The translations under genes were made by a program, and so were the position numbers. Below are positions 33,701 to 42,592 of a DNA stretch of 64,000 nt, piece after piece. The notes under the pieces are model-generated. The model saw only the letters and a program-made list of their open reading frames with translations, was not told the DNA's origin and did no database searches. The DNA comes from an uncultured Roseibium sp. (lineage in GTDB: Bacteria; Pseudomonadota; Alphaproteobacteria; Rhizobiales; Stappiaceae), in assembly GCF_947494555.1 (NCBI RefSeq), contig NZ_CANLVF010000001.1, forward strand, positions 744,001 to 808,000. The letters are read 5' to 3'. Every line of letters starts with the position of its first letter. The stretch's first letter is position 1.

Positions 33701-34639
33701 TCAGAATGCGACCCGGTCGCCGCCTTTGAGGTCGAGCATTTCCCGTGCCTCTTCGGGAGTGGCGACCTCACAGCCAAGATCTTCGACAATCCGCCGGATC
33801 TTGGTGACCTGTTCGGCATTCGATTTCGCCAACTGACCGCGCGCGATCATGAGACTGTCTTCCAGACCGACCCTCAAGTTGCCGCCCATCTGGCTCGCGG
33901 TCGTCGCAAACGGCATCTGTGCGCCGCCGGCGCCGAGGACCGACCACTGATAGTCATCGCCGAACAACCTGTCGGCCGTCCGCTTCATGAAAATAAGGTT
34001 GTCGATGTCGGGGCCGATGCCACCAAGGATGCCGAAAATAAACTGGATGAAAACGGGCGCTTTGAACAATCCGGCATCCATACAGAATTTCAGATTGTAA
34101 AGATGCCCGACATCGTAGCATTCGTGTTCGAACTTTACGCCGTGCGCGCCTCCGAGCTCGGTTGCTACATAGCGGATATCTGCAAATGTGTTGCGGAAAA
34201 TATAACCCTCCGAATTGCGGATATAGGCTTCTTCCCAGTCGTATTTGTACTCCTTGATCCGGTCAGCAATCGGATGGAAGGAGAAGTTCATCGATCCCAT
34301 GTTCAGAGAACACATTTCAGGCGACGCCCATTTGGCCGGCGCGATGCGTTCTTCCATTGTGTTGACAAGACTGCCGCCGGTGGAAACGTTCACGACCGCG
34401 TCCGTGGCCTGCTTGATCACCGGCAGGAAGGCCTTGAAATGGTCCGGCGCAATGGAAACCGAGCCATTTTCCGGATTGCGGGCGTGAAGGTGCAGAATGG
34501 ATGCGCCTGCCTTGGCGGCTTCGATGGCCTGGTCGGCAATATCTTCAGCCGTAAAGGGAAGCGCGTCCGACATTGTGGGCGTGTGGATCGCCCCGGTTAC
34601 CGCGCAGGTTATGATCGTTTTTTTCCTTTTGCGAGCCAA
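33701..34639 (-). CDS. BKACE-family beta-keto acid cleavage enzyme (DUF849)
   Basis: This 312-aa TIM-barrel enzyme belongs to the zinc-dependent family that condenses a beta-keto acid with acetyl-CoA and splits it into acetoacetate and a new acyl-CoA. It has the start TIITCAVTGAIHTPTMS, the zinc-binding HLHAR at residues 50-54 (His50, His52), VNVSTGGS, and GGIGPDIDNLIFMKRTADR. The founding member is Kce of lysine fermentation; others handle dehydrocarnitine and related keto acids. Its neighbours include a 3-hydroxyacyl-CoA-dehydrogenase-like enzyme that could make its keto-acid substrate. It lies 9 bp after livM. Confidence 0.88.
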   Translation of the reverse strand: MARKRKKTIITCAVTGAIHTPTMSDALPFTAEDIADQAIEAAKAGASILHLHARNPENGSVSIAPDHFKAFLPVIKQATDAVVNVSTGGSLVNTMEERIAPAKWASPEMCSLNMGSMNFSFHPIADRIKEYKYDWEEAYIRNSEGYIFRNTFADIRYVATELGGAHGVKFEHECYDVGHLYNLKFCMDAGLFKAPVFIQFIFGILGGIGPDIDNLIFMKRTADRLFGDDYQWSVLGAGGAQMPFATTASQMGGNLRVGLEDSLMIARGQLAKSNAEQVTKIRRIVEDLGCEVATPEEAREMLDLKGGDRVAF

Positions 34640-34648
34640 TGCCGCCTC

Positions 34649-35671
34649 CTAATCATCCGATTTTTGTTTTTCGACCCGCCTGGAGAGGGGGAACAGTTCG
34701 ACCCCGGTTCTGGCCCTAACAAAACCCCAGATGCCTTGAGGTGCCTTGAGCATAACGACAATGGCGACGAGCCCGAGGATCAGGAGATAGGTCGTGCCAA
34801 GATCGGCGAGCGTTTCGCGCAGTAGAAAGAAAACGATCACGCCGATGATGGGCCCTTCAAGCGTGCCAATGCCGCCGATTACGACAATGAAGATGACGAA
34901 TGCCGTCCAGTCGTTCACGCTGAATGCGGCGTCCGGCGATATCCTCAGCTTCTGCAGAAAAATCAGGGCGCCGGTCGATGCGGTCAGTCCGGCAGTAATT
35001 ACGTAGACGACGAATTTATGGCGCCAGATATCAATGCCGAAACTGTTGGACGCGGTTTCACTGTCGCGGATCGCGGTCAGTGCCAATCCGTTACGCGAGC
35101 GCAGAAGCAGGTAGATGACAGCCAGCACGATGACCGCCATGCCCAGCGCCAGCCAATAGGTGGTTGCCTCGCGCATGGAACGGCTGGAGGCCATGGAGCG
35201 GACAATCGCGACCGGAAGGCTAGTGCCGGATCCGCCACCAAGCGCGGACACCTGCGCAAAACTCAGCCTGAACACTTCAGCAATCACCCAGGTGCCGATA
35301 GCGAAGTATGCGCCGCGCAGGCGGAAAATGAGGAAGGCGACGGGGATAGCCACCAAAGCTCCGAGCAGGCCCGCTAGCGGGATTGCAGCAAGAGGAGACA
35401 GTCCGGCAAAAATCGCGAGCGCGAACAGCATATAGCCGCCGAAGCCGACAAAGGCCTGCTGTCCAACGCTGACGAGGCCTGCATATCCGGCAAGCAGGTT
35501 CCACAGGCAGGCCAGCGACAGATAGAGGAAGATCTCGCTCATCAGCCGCATATCGGCCCTGCCGGCCCACCAAGGGGCTGCGATCAGTGCGACAAGGCAC
35601 ACCACGCCGAAAAGAGCTGCGGTTCGGCTTGCCCGGGAAGACCTTGATATGGTGTAGGTTTGTGCGTTCAT
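34649..35671 (-). CDS. livM: Branched-chain-amino-acid-type ABC permease LivM
   Basis: This 340-aa inner-membrane permease has about nine to ten hydrophobic helices. Family sequences are LACLWNLLAGYAGLVSVGQQAFVGFGGY and, near the C-terminus, GGIGTLEGPIIGVIVFFLLRE in the position of the ABC-interacting loop. The stop of livH overlaps its start. It forms the channel with LivH; the importer's substrate is whatever the downstream enzymes degrade and need not be an amino acid. Confidence 0.92.
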   Translation of the reverse strand: MNAQTYTISRSSRASRTAALFGVVCLVALIAAPWWAGRADMRLMSEIFLYLSLACLWNLLAGYAGLVSVGQQAFVGFGGYMLFALAIFAGLSPLAAIPLAGLLGALVAIPVAFLIFRLRGAYFAIGTWVIAEVFRLSFAQVSALGGGSGTSLPVAIVRSMASSRSMREATTYWLALGMAVIVLAVIYLLLRSRNGLALTAIRDSETASNSFGIDIWRHKFVVYVITAGLTASTGALIFLQKLRISPDAAFSVNDWTAFVIFIVVIGGIGTLEGPIIGVIVFFLLRETLADLGTTYLLILGLVAIVVMLKAPQGIWGFVRARTGVELFPLSRRVEKQKSDD

Positions 35672-36534
35672 CAGTCAATCCGTGGAAACAGGCCGCGTGG
35701 CTTTACCGCGAGCACGATCAGGAAGGCGATGTGGCCAGCCAGAAGCTGCCAGCCCGGGTTGATCTGCGCGCCGATATTCTGGCTGACACCGAGAATGATC
35801 CCGCCGATCAGCGTGCCCCACAGATTGCCTAGTCCGCCGATGATGACCGCTTCGAAACCGAAGATCAGCCGCCCGGGGCCTATAGAAGGGTCGAAACTCG
35901 TCCGGATACCAAGAAAGACGCCGGCAACGGCGACGACCGCCAATGAAAGCGCCATGGCCAGACCGAAAACATGGGCCTTGTTCAGACCCATCAGCTGGGC
36001 AATGTCCTGCTTGTCCGAAACGGCGCGGAAAGCACGCCCAAGAGCCGACTGGTAGAAAATCCATTGAAGGCCGGCGATGACGGCGACCGAAACGGCAAAC
36101 ATGACCAGGGGAAGGACGCCGACATTCAGTCCACCTGGAAGGGCAACACTTGCTATTTCGATCGAACCCGCATTCATCTTTTGCGGGTCGGCGGAGTAGA
36201 TCTCGAGCAGGCCGTTCTGAATGATGACCGAAAGCCCAAACGTGACCAGGAGCGGTGGCAGGATATCATCGCCAAGGGTCTGATTGAGAATGCCGCGCTG
36301 AAGCACATAGCCGATCCCGGCCATAACAGGAACGACGACAACGAGCGTCAGCAGCGGATTTATGCCGAGCGCGGTCGTTGTTGAAAGCGCGAGAAAGGCG
36401 GCCAGAACGATGAAGTCGCCATGCGCGATATTGACCAGCCGCATCACGCCGAAAATCAGCGACAAGCCGGCCGCGAACAGGGCATAGAGGCCTCCCAGAA
36501 GCACGCCTTGAACAATGGCATTGATCCAGTCCAT
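35671..36534 (-). CDS. livH: Branched-chain-amino-acid-type ABC permease LivH
   Basis: This 287-aa inner-membrane permease has the typical start IVQGVLLGGLYALFAAGLSL and FGVMRLVNIAHGDFIVLAAF, and the loop GGLGNLWGTLIGGIILGVSQN that docks on the ATPase. About eight helices are visible. It precedes livM with a one-base overlap and follows livF after a 94-bp gap that could carry a separate start or processing site. Confidence 0.93.
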   Translation of the reverse strand: MDWINAIVQGVLLGGLYALFAAGLSLIFGVMRLVNIAHGDFIVLAAFLALSTTTALGINPLLTLVVVVPVMAGIGYVLQRGILNQTLGDDILPPLLVTFGLSVIIQNGLLEIYSADPQKMNAGSIEIASVALPGGLNVGVLPLVMFAVSVAVIAGLQWIFYQSALGRAFRAVSDKQDIAQLMGLNKAHVFGLAMALSLAVVAVAGVFLGIRTSFDPSIGPGRLIFGFEAVIIGGLGNLWGTLIGGIILGVSQNIGAQINPGWQLLAGHIAFLIVLAVKPRGLFPRID

Positions 36535-36628
36535 TCTAGTTGCCTTTCGGGTAGGGCGAAGACGCGGGGTTGCCGGTTGGAAATTGCCCGTGCGGCGGTG
36601 TCGTAGTGGTCATCTTCCGATCCATGCG

Positions 36629-37333
36629 TCAGACTCCGAAATAGGCAGCGCTGATCTGTTCCCGGGACAGTTCATTCGAACGGCCCTCAAGCGAGATCCT
36701 GCCTTCCTGCATGCAATAGACCCTGCCGGCGACGCTGAGAGCCTTGGCAATGTCCTGTTCGACGATAATGGCGCTCATGCCCTCGCCGATGATGTCCGGC
36801 AGCGCCTCGTAGATCGACTTGATGATGATTGGCGCAAGGCCCAGGCTGATCTCGTCAAAGAGTATGAGCTCCGGGTTCGACATCAGTGCGCGCCCGATGG
36901 CGACCATCTGTTGCTGGCCACCGGAAAGGGCCGTTGCCGGTACGGCACGTCTTTCCTTCAGAACGGGAAACAGCTGAAAGACCTTGTGAAGGTCCCATGG
37001 ACCCTTTCGGTTCATCTGGCCGCCGATAACGAGGTTTTCCTCGACTGAGAGAGACTGAAAAAGCTGGCGCCCTTCGGGCACCATCGCGACGCCCAGTTTC
37101 GCAATCTGGTCGGCACGGGAAGCGCCAATCGGCTTGCTGCGAAAGCGCACCATGTCGTTCCCATTGGGCAGCAGCCCGGTAATCGAGCGCATCAGTGTTG
37201 TCTTGCCAGCGCCGTTAGCGCCGATGATCGCAATCACTTCGCCTGCTTCAATGGACACATCGACAGCGAAAAGGGCCTGAAAGTCCCCGTAGTGCGCATC
37301 AAGAGCGCGTGTTGATAAAAGCGGGTCAGACAT
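36629..37333 (-). CDS. livF: Branched-chain-type ABC ATPase LivF
   Basis: This 234-aa ATP-binding protein has Walker A GANGAGKTT, the signature LSGGQQQMVAIGRAL, Walker B LILFDEISLGLAP and an EQD after the switch region. I start it at ATG 37333 because the 32 residues before it lie inside livG and the conserved LLSTRALDAHYGDFQAL starts there; this gives an 8-bp overlap with livG. Confidence 0.92.
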   Translation of the reverse strand: MSDPLLSTRALDAHYGDFQALFAVDVSIEAGEVIAIIGANGAGKTTLMRSITGLLPNGNDMVRFRSKPIGASRADQIAKLGVAMVPEGRQLFQSLSVEENLVIGGQMNRKGPWDLHKVFQLFPVLKERRAVPATALSGGQQQMVAIGRALMSNPELILFDEISLGLAPIIIKSIYEALPDIIGEGMSAIIVEQDIAKALSVAGRVYCMQEGRISLEGRSNELSREQISAAYFGV

Positions 37334-38054
37334 CGGCATCGACCCCCATATAGATTTCCTGAACTTCGCGGCTGGCCATCGTTTCCTTCGGCGCTCCGTC
37401 CGCGATCTTGCGGCCAAAATCGATGACAATGAGCCGGTCGGCCACCGACAGCAGGGCGTGCACGATGTGCTCGATCCAGATGATGGATATGCCGGTCGAC
37501 CGGATCGTGTTGATGGTCTGAACCAGCGCGTGGCACTCGCCTTCGGTCAAACCGCCTGCAATTTCGTCCAGCAGGAGCAACTTGGGCTGCGCGCAAAGTG
37601 CTCTTGCCAATTCCAAGCGTTTCCGGCCCAACAGCGTAAGCGAACCAGAGACATCATTCGCCTTGTCGATCAGACCCGTTAGCTGCAACATATCAAGGCA
37701 GTGTTTGTCCGCCATTGCCGACTGCAATTTCGCGCCATGAGTTGCGGCGACCAGAACATTTTCGAAAACGGTCATGTTGCCGAACGGCTGGGGTATCTGA
37801 AAGGACCGCGCAATACCGATACGGCATCTTCTTGCCGCGGACATACGCGTAACGTCGGTGCCATTGAACAGTATCTGTCCGTGGTCTGCCCGCACCGTAC
37901 CGGTGATCAGATTGAACATGGAGGTTTTGCCGGCGCCGTTCGGTCCGATCACACCGAGCGCTTCGCCTTGGTCCAGCCGATAGGAGAGCTCGTCGGCGAC
38001 GGTAATCGCGCCGTAAGCTTTCGAAAGGTCCTTGAGTTCAAGAACGGGCGCCAT
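37326..38054 (-). CDS. livG: Branched-chain-type ABC ATPase LivG
   Basis: This 242-aa ATP-binding protein has Walker A GPNGAGKTSMFNLITG, signature LLGRKRLELARAL, Walker B LLLDEIAGGLTEGE and a switch-region IIWIEHIVHAL. It pairs with LivF to power the LivHM channel. It lies 66 bp behind the substrate-binding protein gene, separated by a strong hairpin. Confidence 0.93.
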   Translation of the reverse strand: MAPVLELKDLSKAYGAITVADELSYRLDQGEALGVIGPNGAGKTSMFNLITGTVRADHGQILFNGTDVTRMSAARRCRIGIARSFQIPQPFGNMTVFENVLVAATHGAKLQSAMADKHCLDMLQLTGLIDKANDVSGSLTLLGRKRLELARALCAQPKLLLLDEIAGGLTEGECHALVQTINTIRSTGISIIWIEHIVHALLSVADRLIVIDFGRKIADGAPKETMASREVQEIYMGVDADV

Positions 38055-38082
38055 GGATATCCCTTGACTGAATGGTCCGGAG

Positions 38083-38113
38083 CTGGTGCACGGCGGGGGT
38101 CGCCGTGCACCAG
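38083..38113 (-). other. Intercistronic hairpin between binding protein and livG
   Basis: CTGGTGCACGGCG is followed by GGGGT and its perfect complement CGCCGTGCACCAG, a 13-bp stem directly after the binding-protein stop. No T run follows, so it probably stabilises the 3' end of the binding-protein mRNA or partly attenuates transcription. Confidence 0.65.
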
Positions 38114-38120
38114 AAGTTCA

Positions 38121-39407
38121 TTACGACAGCAGTTTCAGTTCACCCGTTGTGGGGATCTCAGGTGCGCTGTGATTGGACGTAATGACCAGTTCCATGCCGT
38201 TTGCCCCCTTCTGCCACTGCCCGGCGACAAGCGGTGTCTTGGAGACGTTTTTGACCGGGCCGAAGCCCCAGTTGACGTGCCCGACAACAGTTGGAAGATC
38301 GGTTGCCTGTATGGCTTCCAGCGTTGCGTTGGGGTCGTCCAGGTCTGCGCTGCGCTTGATGACATCGGCGGTTACCTCAAAGAGCGCGTGCTTGAACCCG
38401 ATCGGCTGCGTCCAGGGACGGCCTGACGCGTTGACGTAGCCGTCGGCGAGCTGCCTGGCGGTTTCCCCTGTCAGGGAAGATGAGAACGGGTGGTCCGGTG
38501 TCCACCAGATTTCGGACGTGAGCCCGTCACCGCGATCGCCAAGAGATTCAATGACCGACGGGAACAAAAGAGCCTTGCCGATGGTGACCACCTTTGGTTG
38601 AAATCCCTGCTGTGCCGACTGGGACCAGAAGGTGGCGAAGTCCGGCGGGATCATGTTGCCGGTGACGATCTGGCAGCCAGCTTCCTTGAACGCTGAGATC
38701 TGGGTCGAGAAATCGTCTGTCAGCGGTTGATACCGGCCCGGATCGGTCAGTTCGAAACCGCTTCCGATTAGCGCAGGCGGGAACCCGACCTTGTCGTCGC
38801 CCCAGGCGTTGCCGTCCGCATCGTTCGGGAACAGGCCGCCGACCGTTCTGTCGACACCGGCTTCTTCCCAAAGCGCCAGGAAGGCTTTGATCACGTCTTC
38901 CAGGCCCCAGAAGAAATGATAGGTGTAGTCGAAGCCCTGAGCCGGATCGCCGTTCCGGCCAAAGAAGTAAGGCTGCCAGGGGCAGTCGGTGGTGATACAG
39001 GGCACCTCGTTGAGTTCGGCCTGGTCCGAGATGGGGTTTGTCGTGTCGGGTGTCGAAGCGCCCACCAGAATATCGACTTCATCACTGAGGATCAGTTCGG
39101 AGGCCACTTCGGCCGCACGGTTCGGGTTGGACTGGCTGTCCTTGGAAATGATTTCGATCTTGTAGGATCTGTTGTTGTTTTCAATTCCACCGGAAAGGGC
39201 TTTTTGGATGCCGGCAAGGACAAAGTCGTCTGCCTCTGCAAAACCGGCTAGCGGACCTGTCCGCGGGCTGACATGACCGATCTTAATGACCGGATCTGCC
39301 GCATAGGCACGTGTTCGTGTCAGGATTGCCGGCGCTGCAAGTCCAGCGCTGGCACCCGCGATAAATCCACGGCGGGTAATGCCGAATTTCTTTCCTGTGA
39401 GCGTCAT
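38121..39407 (-). CDS. ABC substrate-binding protein (LivK/amide type), Tat signal
   Basis: This 428-aa periplasmic binding protein of the type I fold begins with a twin-arginine signal (ITRRGFIAGASAGLAAPAIL, cleavage near AYAA). Mature motifs are IKIGHVSPRTGPLAGFAEAD and DEVDILVGASTPDTTNP. I start it at ATG 39407, which has GGGAGGAAAG just upstream. It is the receptor for the LivFGHM importer. Its length and TDCPWQPYF segment fit binding proteins for non-amino-acid ligands such as aromatic or amide compounds, but the ligand is unknown. Confidence 0.9.
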   Translation of the reverse strand: MTLTGKKFGITRRGFIAGASAGLAAPAILTRTRAYAADPVIKIGHVSPRTGPLAGFAEADDFVLAGIQKALSGGIENNNRSYKIEIISKDSQSNPNRAAEVASELILSDEVDILVGASTPDTTNPISDQAELNEVPCITTDCPWQPYFFGRNGDPAQGFDYTYHFFWGLEDVIKAFLALWEEAGVDRTVGGLFPNDADGNAWGDDKVGFPPALIGSGFELTDPGRYQPLTDDFSTQISAFKEAGCQIVTGNMIPPDFATFWSQSAQQGFQPKVVTIGKALLFPSVIESLGDRGDGLTSEIWWTPDHPFSSSLTGETARQLADGYVNASGRPWTQPIGFKHALFEVTADVIKRSADLDDPNATLEAIQATDLPTVVGHVNWGFGPVKNVSKTPLVAGQWQKGANGMELVITSNHSAPEIPTTGELKLLS

Positions 39408-39449
39408 CGTCTTTCCTCCCGGATGCGCTGGTCGCGTTTGCAAGCCACA

Positions 39450-40373
39450 TCAGCTCAAGATGGTTTCAAGCTCCCGCAAGTGAGCTGCGACGCGCTGGCG
39501 AACTTCGTCCGCTTCCTCCGGCGTCCAGCTTTGAAATCCTTCACCCGTTTTCATCCCGAGCTTTCCTGCCGCAACAAGAGCGCGCAGATACGGAGAAGGG
39601 GAGGGCCGATTGTCCAGATCGGCCAATACGTTTTCATGGATGTCGAGCGTCAGATCCGTTCCGACCAGATCGGCATTGGCAAGCGGTCCGAGCACAGAAA
39701 GGCGCCGGCCGAAACTGGTATTAACGACGGTGTCGACATCGGCCGCCGTGCAAACGCCTGTTTCGACAAGACTGATCGCCTCGCGCCACATCGCGTGCTG
39801 CAGACGATTGCCGATGAAACCGGCAACATCCTTTTCGACACGGACCGGTGTCTTGCCGACCGAGGCGAGCAGGTCGGTCGCCGTAATCATCGCCTCGTCC
39901 GATGTCCATTCGGTGCGGATAACTTCGACCAGCGGGATCATGTGAGGCGGGTTCCACCAATGGGTTCCCAGTGCGCGTGCACGATCCTTGAGATCAGACA
40001 TGATACGGGTGATCGGGATCACCGAAGTGTTTGATGCAAACAGCGCGTGCGAAGGCGCATGGCGCTCTGCTTCGGCAAAAAGTGATCGTTTAAGATCGAG
40101 CTTTTCCGGAGCTGCCTCGAATATGACGTCTGCATTGGCGACACTCGCGTCAAGGTCTGCAAACGGAGTGATGCGCGTGATCGCTTCTTTGGTTTTTTCC
40201 GCAATCGAACCGAGCGCGGTCAGGCTTGTGCGCACCCGTTCGTGAAGCGTTTCCAGGCTTGCCTCATAGGCATCAAAGACCCGAACGGAATGGCCGTTGC
40301 GCGCAAAGGTCAATGCGATGCCATGGCCCATGAGACCGGCACCGAGAACAGCGATGTTCTTGCTCTCGCTCAT
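39450..40373 (-). CDS. 3-hydroxyacyl-CoA dehydrogenase-family enzyme (short form)
   Basis: This 307-aa NAD-dependent 3-hydroxyacid dehydrogenase has the N-terminal Rossmann motif VLGAGLMGHGIAL, the catalytic-region sequence ASNTSVIPIT and GTHWWNPPHMIPLVEVI with the active His, and the C-terminal GFIGNRLQHAMWREAISLVE. Short members act on free beta-hydroxy acids such as carnitine or L-gulonate as well as CoA esters. The lack of any CoA ligase in the operon, together with a BKACE enzyme, favours a free acid that is oxidised to a beta-keto acid and then cleaved. It lies 3 bp after the SDR gene. Confidence 0.85.
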   Translation of the reverse strand: MSESKNIAVLGAGLMGHGIALTFARNGHSVRVFDAYEASLETLHERVRTSLTALGSIAEKTKEAITRITPFADLDASVANADVIFEAAPEKLDLKRSLFAEAERHAPSHALFASNTSVIPITRIMSDLKDRARALGTHWWNPPHMIPLVEVIRTEWTSDEAMITATDLLASVGKTPVRVEKDVAGFIGNRLQHAMWREAISLVETGVCTAADVDTVVNTSFGRRLSVLGPLANADLVGTDLTLDIHENVLADLDNRPSPSPYLRALVAAGKLGMKTGEGFQSWTPEEADEVRQRVAAHLRELETILS

Positions 40374-40376
40374 TTT

Positions 40377-41177
40377 CTATCCCGCCGTGTATCCGCCATC
40401 GGCATAAAGGATGTGCCCTGTGTAGAAATCGGATGCTTTGGATGACAGGAAAAGCAGGGGGCCGATCAGATCCTCAGGCTCACCAAGGCGGCCCTTGGGC
40501 ACGCGGGCGAGAAATCCGTCTCGAAAGCCCTTTGCCAATTCGTCATCCTCGAACATCCAGGAAGTCAGCGGCGAGCGGAAAACGGTCGGTGCGATTGCAT
40601 TGACGGTAATGTTGTCGGCGCCAAGTTCGCAGCCGAGCGCCTTGGTGATGCCGTCGACCGCAGCCTTTGAGGCGCAGTAGGCGGTGTAGCCGGCAGGATG
40701 CCCGAGAAGGCCGCGCGCCGAGGATACCAGTACAATCTTGCCGCCATTCGGCTGCTGCATCATCTGCGCCGTAGCAGACCGGGCAAGCAGCCAGGATTGG
40801 GTGACATTGGCTTCCATAACGCTGGTGAAATCTTCCGGCGCAAGATCGTTTATTTTCGCGACCTTGTTCATACCGGAGGCGACAACAAGGATATCCAGAG
40901 ATCCATGGTGCCTAACGCAGTTCTCGACCATCTCGTCGCAGACGTCCGCGTTGGTTGGCCGCTTGTTGACAGTTTCGACGGCAGCGCCCTTGGCGCGGCA
41001 TTCTTCGGCGATCTTTTCGAGCGCTTCGCTGTTTCCGGCGGCAAGTATGAGGTCGCATCCGGCTCCGGCCAAAGCATTTGCAGCGACGGCGCCAAAAGCG
41101 CCTGTTGCACCGGTCACAAGGGCAACCTTGCCCTTGATGTCGAACAATTCGAGCGGGTGGGTCCAGATATCAGCCAT
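40377..41177 (-). CDS. SDR-family oxidoreductase
   Basis: This 266-aa NAD(P)-dependent short-chain dehydrogenase has the cofactor motif VTGATGAFGAVAA, the catalytic Ser in VLVSSARGLLG and YTAYCASK with the Tyr/Lys pair, and a typical C-terminal FYTGHILYADGGYTAG. It overlaps the cupin gene by one base and precedes the hydroxyacid dehydrogenase by 3 bp. It is probably one oxidation step in the operon's pathway; its substrate is not readable from sequence. Confidence 0.92.
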   Translation of the reverse strand: MADIWTHPLELFDIKGKVALVTGATGAFGAVAANALAGAGCDLILAAGNSEALEKIAEECRAKGAAVETVNKRPTNADVCDEMVENCVRHHGSLDILVVASGMNKVAKINDLAPEDFTSVMEANVTQSWLLARSATAQMMQQPNGGKIVLVSSARGLLGHPAGYTAYCASKAAVDGITKALGCELGADNITVNAIAPTVFRSPLTSWMFEDDELAKGFRDGFLARVPKGRLGEPEDLIGPLLFLSSKASDFYTGHILYADGGYTAG

Positions 41178-41524
41178 CAGTTTACCTCCGGCGGATAGGG
41201 AATCACGACAAGCATCGTGCTGGTGTGATTGGAGCGGTTCTCGATCGTCCGAACTTCATCGGGTGCGATGGTGCAGCTGTCGTATTTCTTTAAGACCGTC
41301 TCGGTGCCGTCGGCTATGACGGTCATTTCGCCTTCCAGAACGACATAGACCTTTTCAAAGGGCGTGGAATCCGGGCCTGCGCCACCGCCAGGCAGAAACT
41401 GGCTGAGACCGATCCATTGATTTTGCGGGCCGTTGCTTTCAAATCCCTGCAGGCGCAGACCGACAACCCCGCGATGATTGGGGGCCTCATAAGGTTCTGC
41501 GTCGTCGAAACGTTTTACATGCAT
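41177..41524 (-). CDS. Small cupin-domain protein
   Basis: This 115-aa single-domain cupin has the first cupin motif region around GPDSTPFEKVYVVLEGEMTV and the second around DEVRTIENRSNHTSTMLVVI. The usual first His pair is replaced by less typical residues, so metal binding is uncertain. Such proteins act as isomerases, dioxygenases or sensors. It lies between the cyclase and SDR genes, which points to a pathway role. Confidence 0.8.
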   Translation of the reverse strand: MHVKRFDDAEPYEAPNHRGVVGLRLQGFESNGPQNQWIGLSQFLPGGGAGPDSTPFEKVYVVLEGEMTVIADGTETVLKKYDSCTIAPDEVRTIENRSNHTSTMLVVIPYPPEVN

Positions 41525-41548
41525 CGCTTCCTCCCAGACGCGACAAGG

Positions 41549-41573
41549 GGACCGCCGTCTAGAGCGGCGGTCC
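41549..41573 (-). other. Intercistronic hairpin between cyclase and cupin genes
   Basis: GGACCGCCG and CGGCGGTCC form a perfect 9-bp stem around a TCTAGAG loop, between the cupin start and the cyclase stop. It has no T run. It is the second such hairpin in this operon and may stabilise the cyclase mRNA. Confidence 0.55.
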
Positions 41574-41586
41574 AGGTCATGATGTC

Positions 41587-42426
41587 CTAGAATTCTTCAC
41601 CGGGTTCGATGCGGTAAGCCTGACCACGGTCGATCATTGCAACGAGGCGGATGATGCAACCGTCACCGCGGTCCCAGTTCCACGGGAAAAAGGCGAAGGT
41701 ACAGCGTTTGCCCGTGACTGCGTCGAGATCACCGCCGACATTCTCAATGCCCAAAATGCCATTGGAAAAGAGTGTGGTGTGCACCGGTTCCCACTCGGGA
41801 AAATCGTCTTTCCAGTCGCGTCCACCGGACCATTCAAGATATTCCGCTTCCAGGTGTGGCAGGATGGGGCCATTGCGCTGCGGTCCGATTGCCGTTGCGA
41901 GCGGGTGGTCATTGGCCTGTGTGTCATGCCCGACGACCTTGACGCCTTTTTCAACCATCCAGTCGGCAGCTGAAGGAACAAGGCCGGGGCAATAGGCGAA
42001 ATAATCGCCGTCTTCGTATTGCTTGTGCCAACCGGTGTTGATGATCAGGACATCGTTCTTGCGAATCGCATGTCCGCAGGCCTTTTCCAGATCGTCAGCG
42101 GTGATCTGTTCCCATTTCTGCTTCGGTATCGAGACGACGAGGCCAGAACCGAAGAAATGCGGCAGCGGCACCTCGTCGATGAAGGGCGTGCCCTGCACCA
42201 CGTGGGCCGGAGCATCGATATGCGTCGTCACGTGCATGGTCGTGGTGATTGTCTGCGACAGCACCCCGGATTTCGCCATGTAGTGCTTGCGGTCGATCTG
42301 GACGTCCTGGAAGTAGGGCCAGTTGGGGCACTGAAAACCGTAGCGGTGGGAGAGGTTGTAAAACTCAACACCCATATCGTTGTTCAGGTTGTCCTGAAAC
42401 TCGATGCCGCGAATTGTCACTGACAT
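41587..42426 (-). CDS. Cyclase/kynurenine-formamidase-family hydrolase
   Basis: This 279-aa metal-dependent hydrolase of the cyclase family has the signature HVTTHIDAPAH (His65, His69, Asp71, His75), close to the HxGTHxDxPxH consensus, although the Gly of the motif is Thr. A second His cluster, VVGHDTQANDHP, lies near residue 165. Members open or close amides and lactones (kynurenine formamidase, isatin hydrolase, cyclic imide or lactone hydrolases). As first gene of the operon, divergent from the IclR gene, it may catalyse the entry step, for example ring opening of a cyclic substrate. Confidence 0.85.
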   Translation of the reverse strand: MSVTIRGIEFQDNLNNDMGVEFYNLSHRYGFQCPNWPYFQDVQIDRKHYMAKSGVLSQTITTTMHVTTHIDAPAHVVQGTPFIDEVPLPHFFGSGLVVSIPKQKWEQITADDLEKACGHAIRKNDVLIINTGWHKQYEDGDYFAYCPGLVPSAADWMVEKGVKVVGHDTQANDHPLATAIGPQRNGPILPHLEAEYLEWSGGRDWKDDFPEWEPVHTTLFSNGILGIENVGGDLDAVTGKRCTFAFFPWNWDRGDGCIIRLVAMIDRGQAYRIEPGEEF

Positions 42427-42445
42427 ATGTGTTCCTCCCGTCAGT

Positions 42446-42458
42446 CAGTGTATCACTG
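42446..42458. promoter_or_regulatory. Candidate IclR operator
   Basis: CAGTG-TAT-CACTG is a perfect 5-3-5 palindrome 20 bp before the cyclase start, in the region shared with the divergent IclR gene. Binding is inferred. Confidence 0.4.
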
Positions 42459-42592
42459 TATTGCTAAACGGTACAGCTGCATCGTAATATGGTCAATAGT
42501 GAATCTCGACAGATTTTGAAAATTGACCTATATGCTGCGTTTGGCGCTGTGCAAAAAGCGATTCCAGCATCAGATCAAAGAGGGCAGAATTG

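Noticed and set aside
33692-34825. 377-codon plus-strand open frame
   Set aside because: Antisense to the BKACE and livM genes and without a protein-like pattern.
39273-40034. 253-codon plus-strand open frame
   Set aside because: Antisense to the binding-protein signal region and the hydroxyacid dehydrogenase; the minus-strand proteins carry full motifs.
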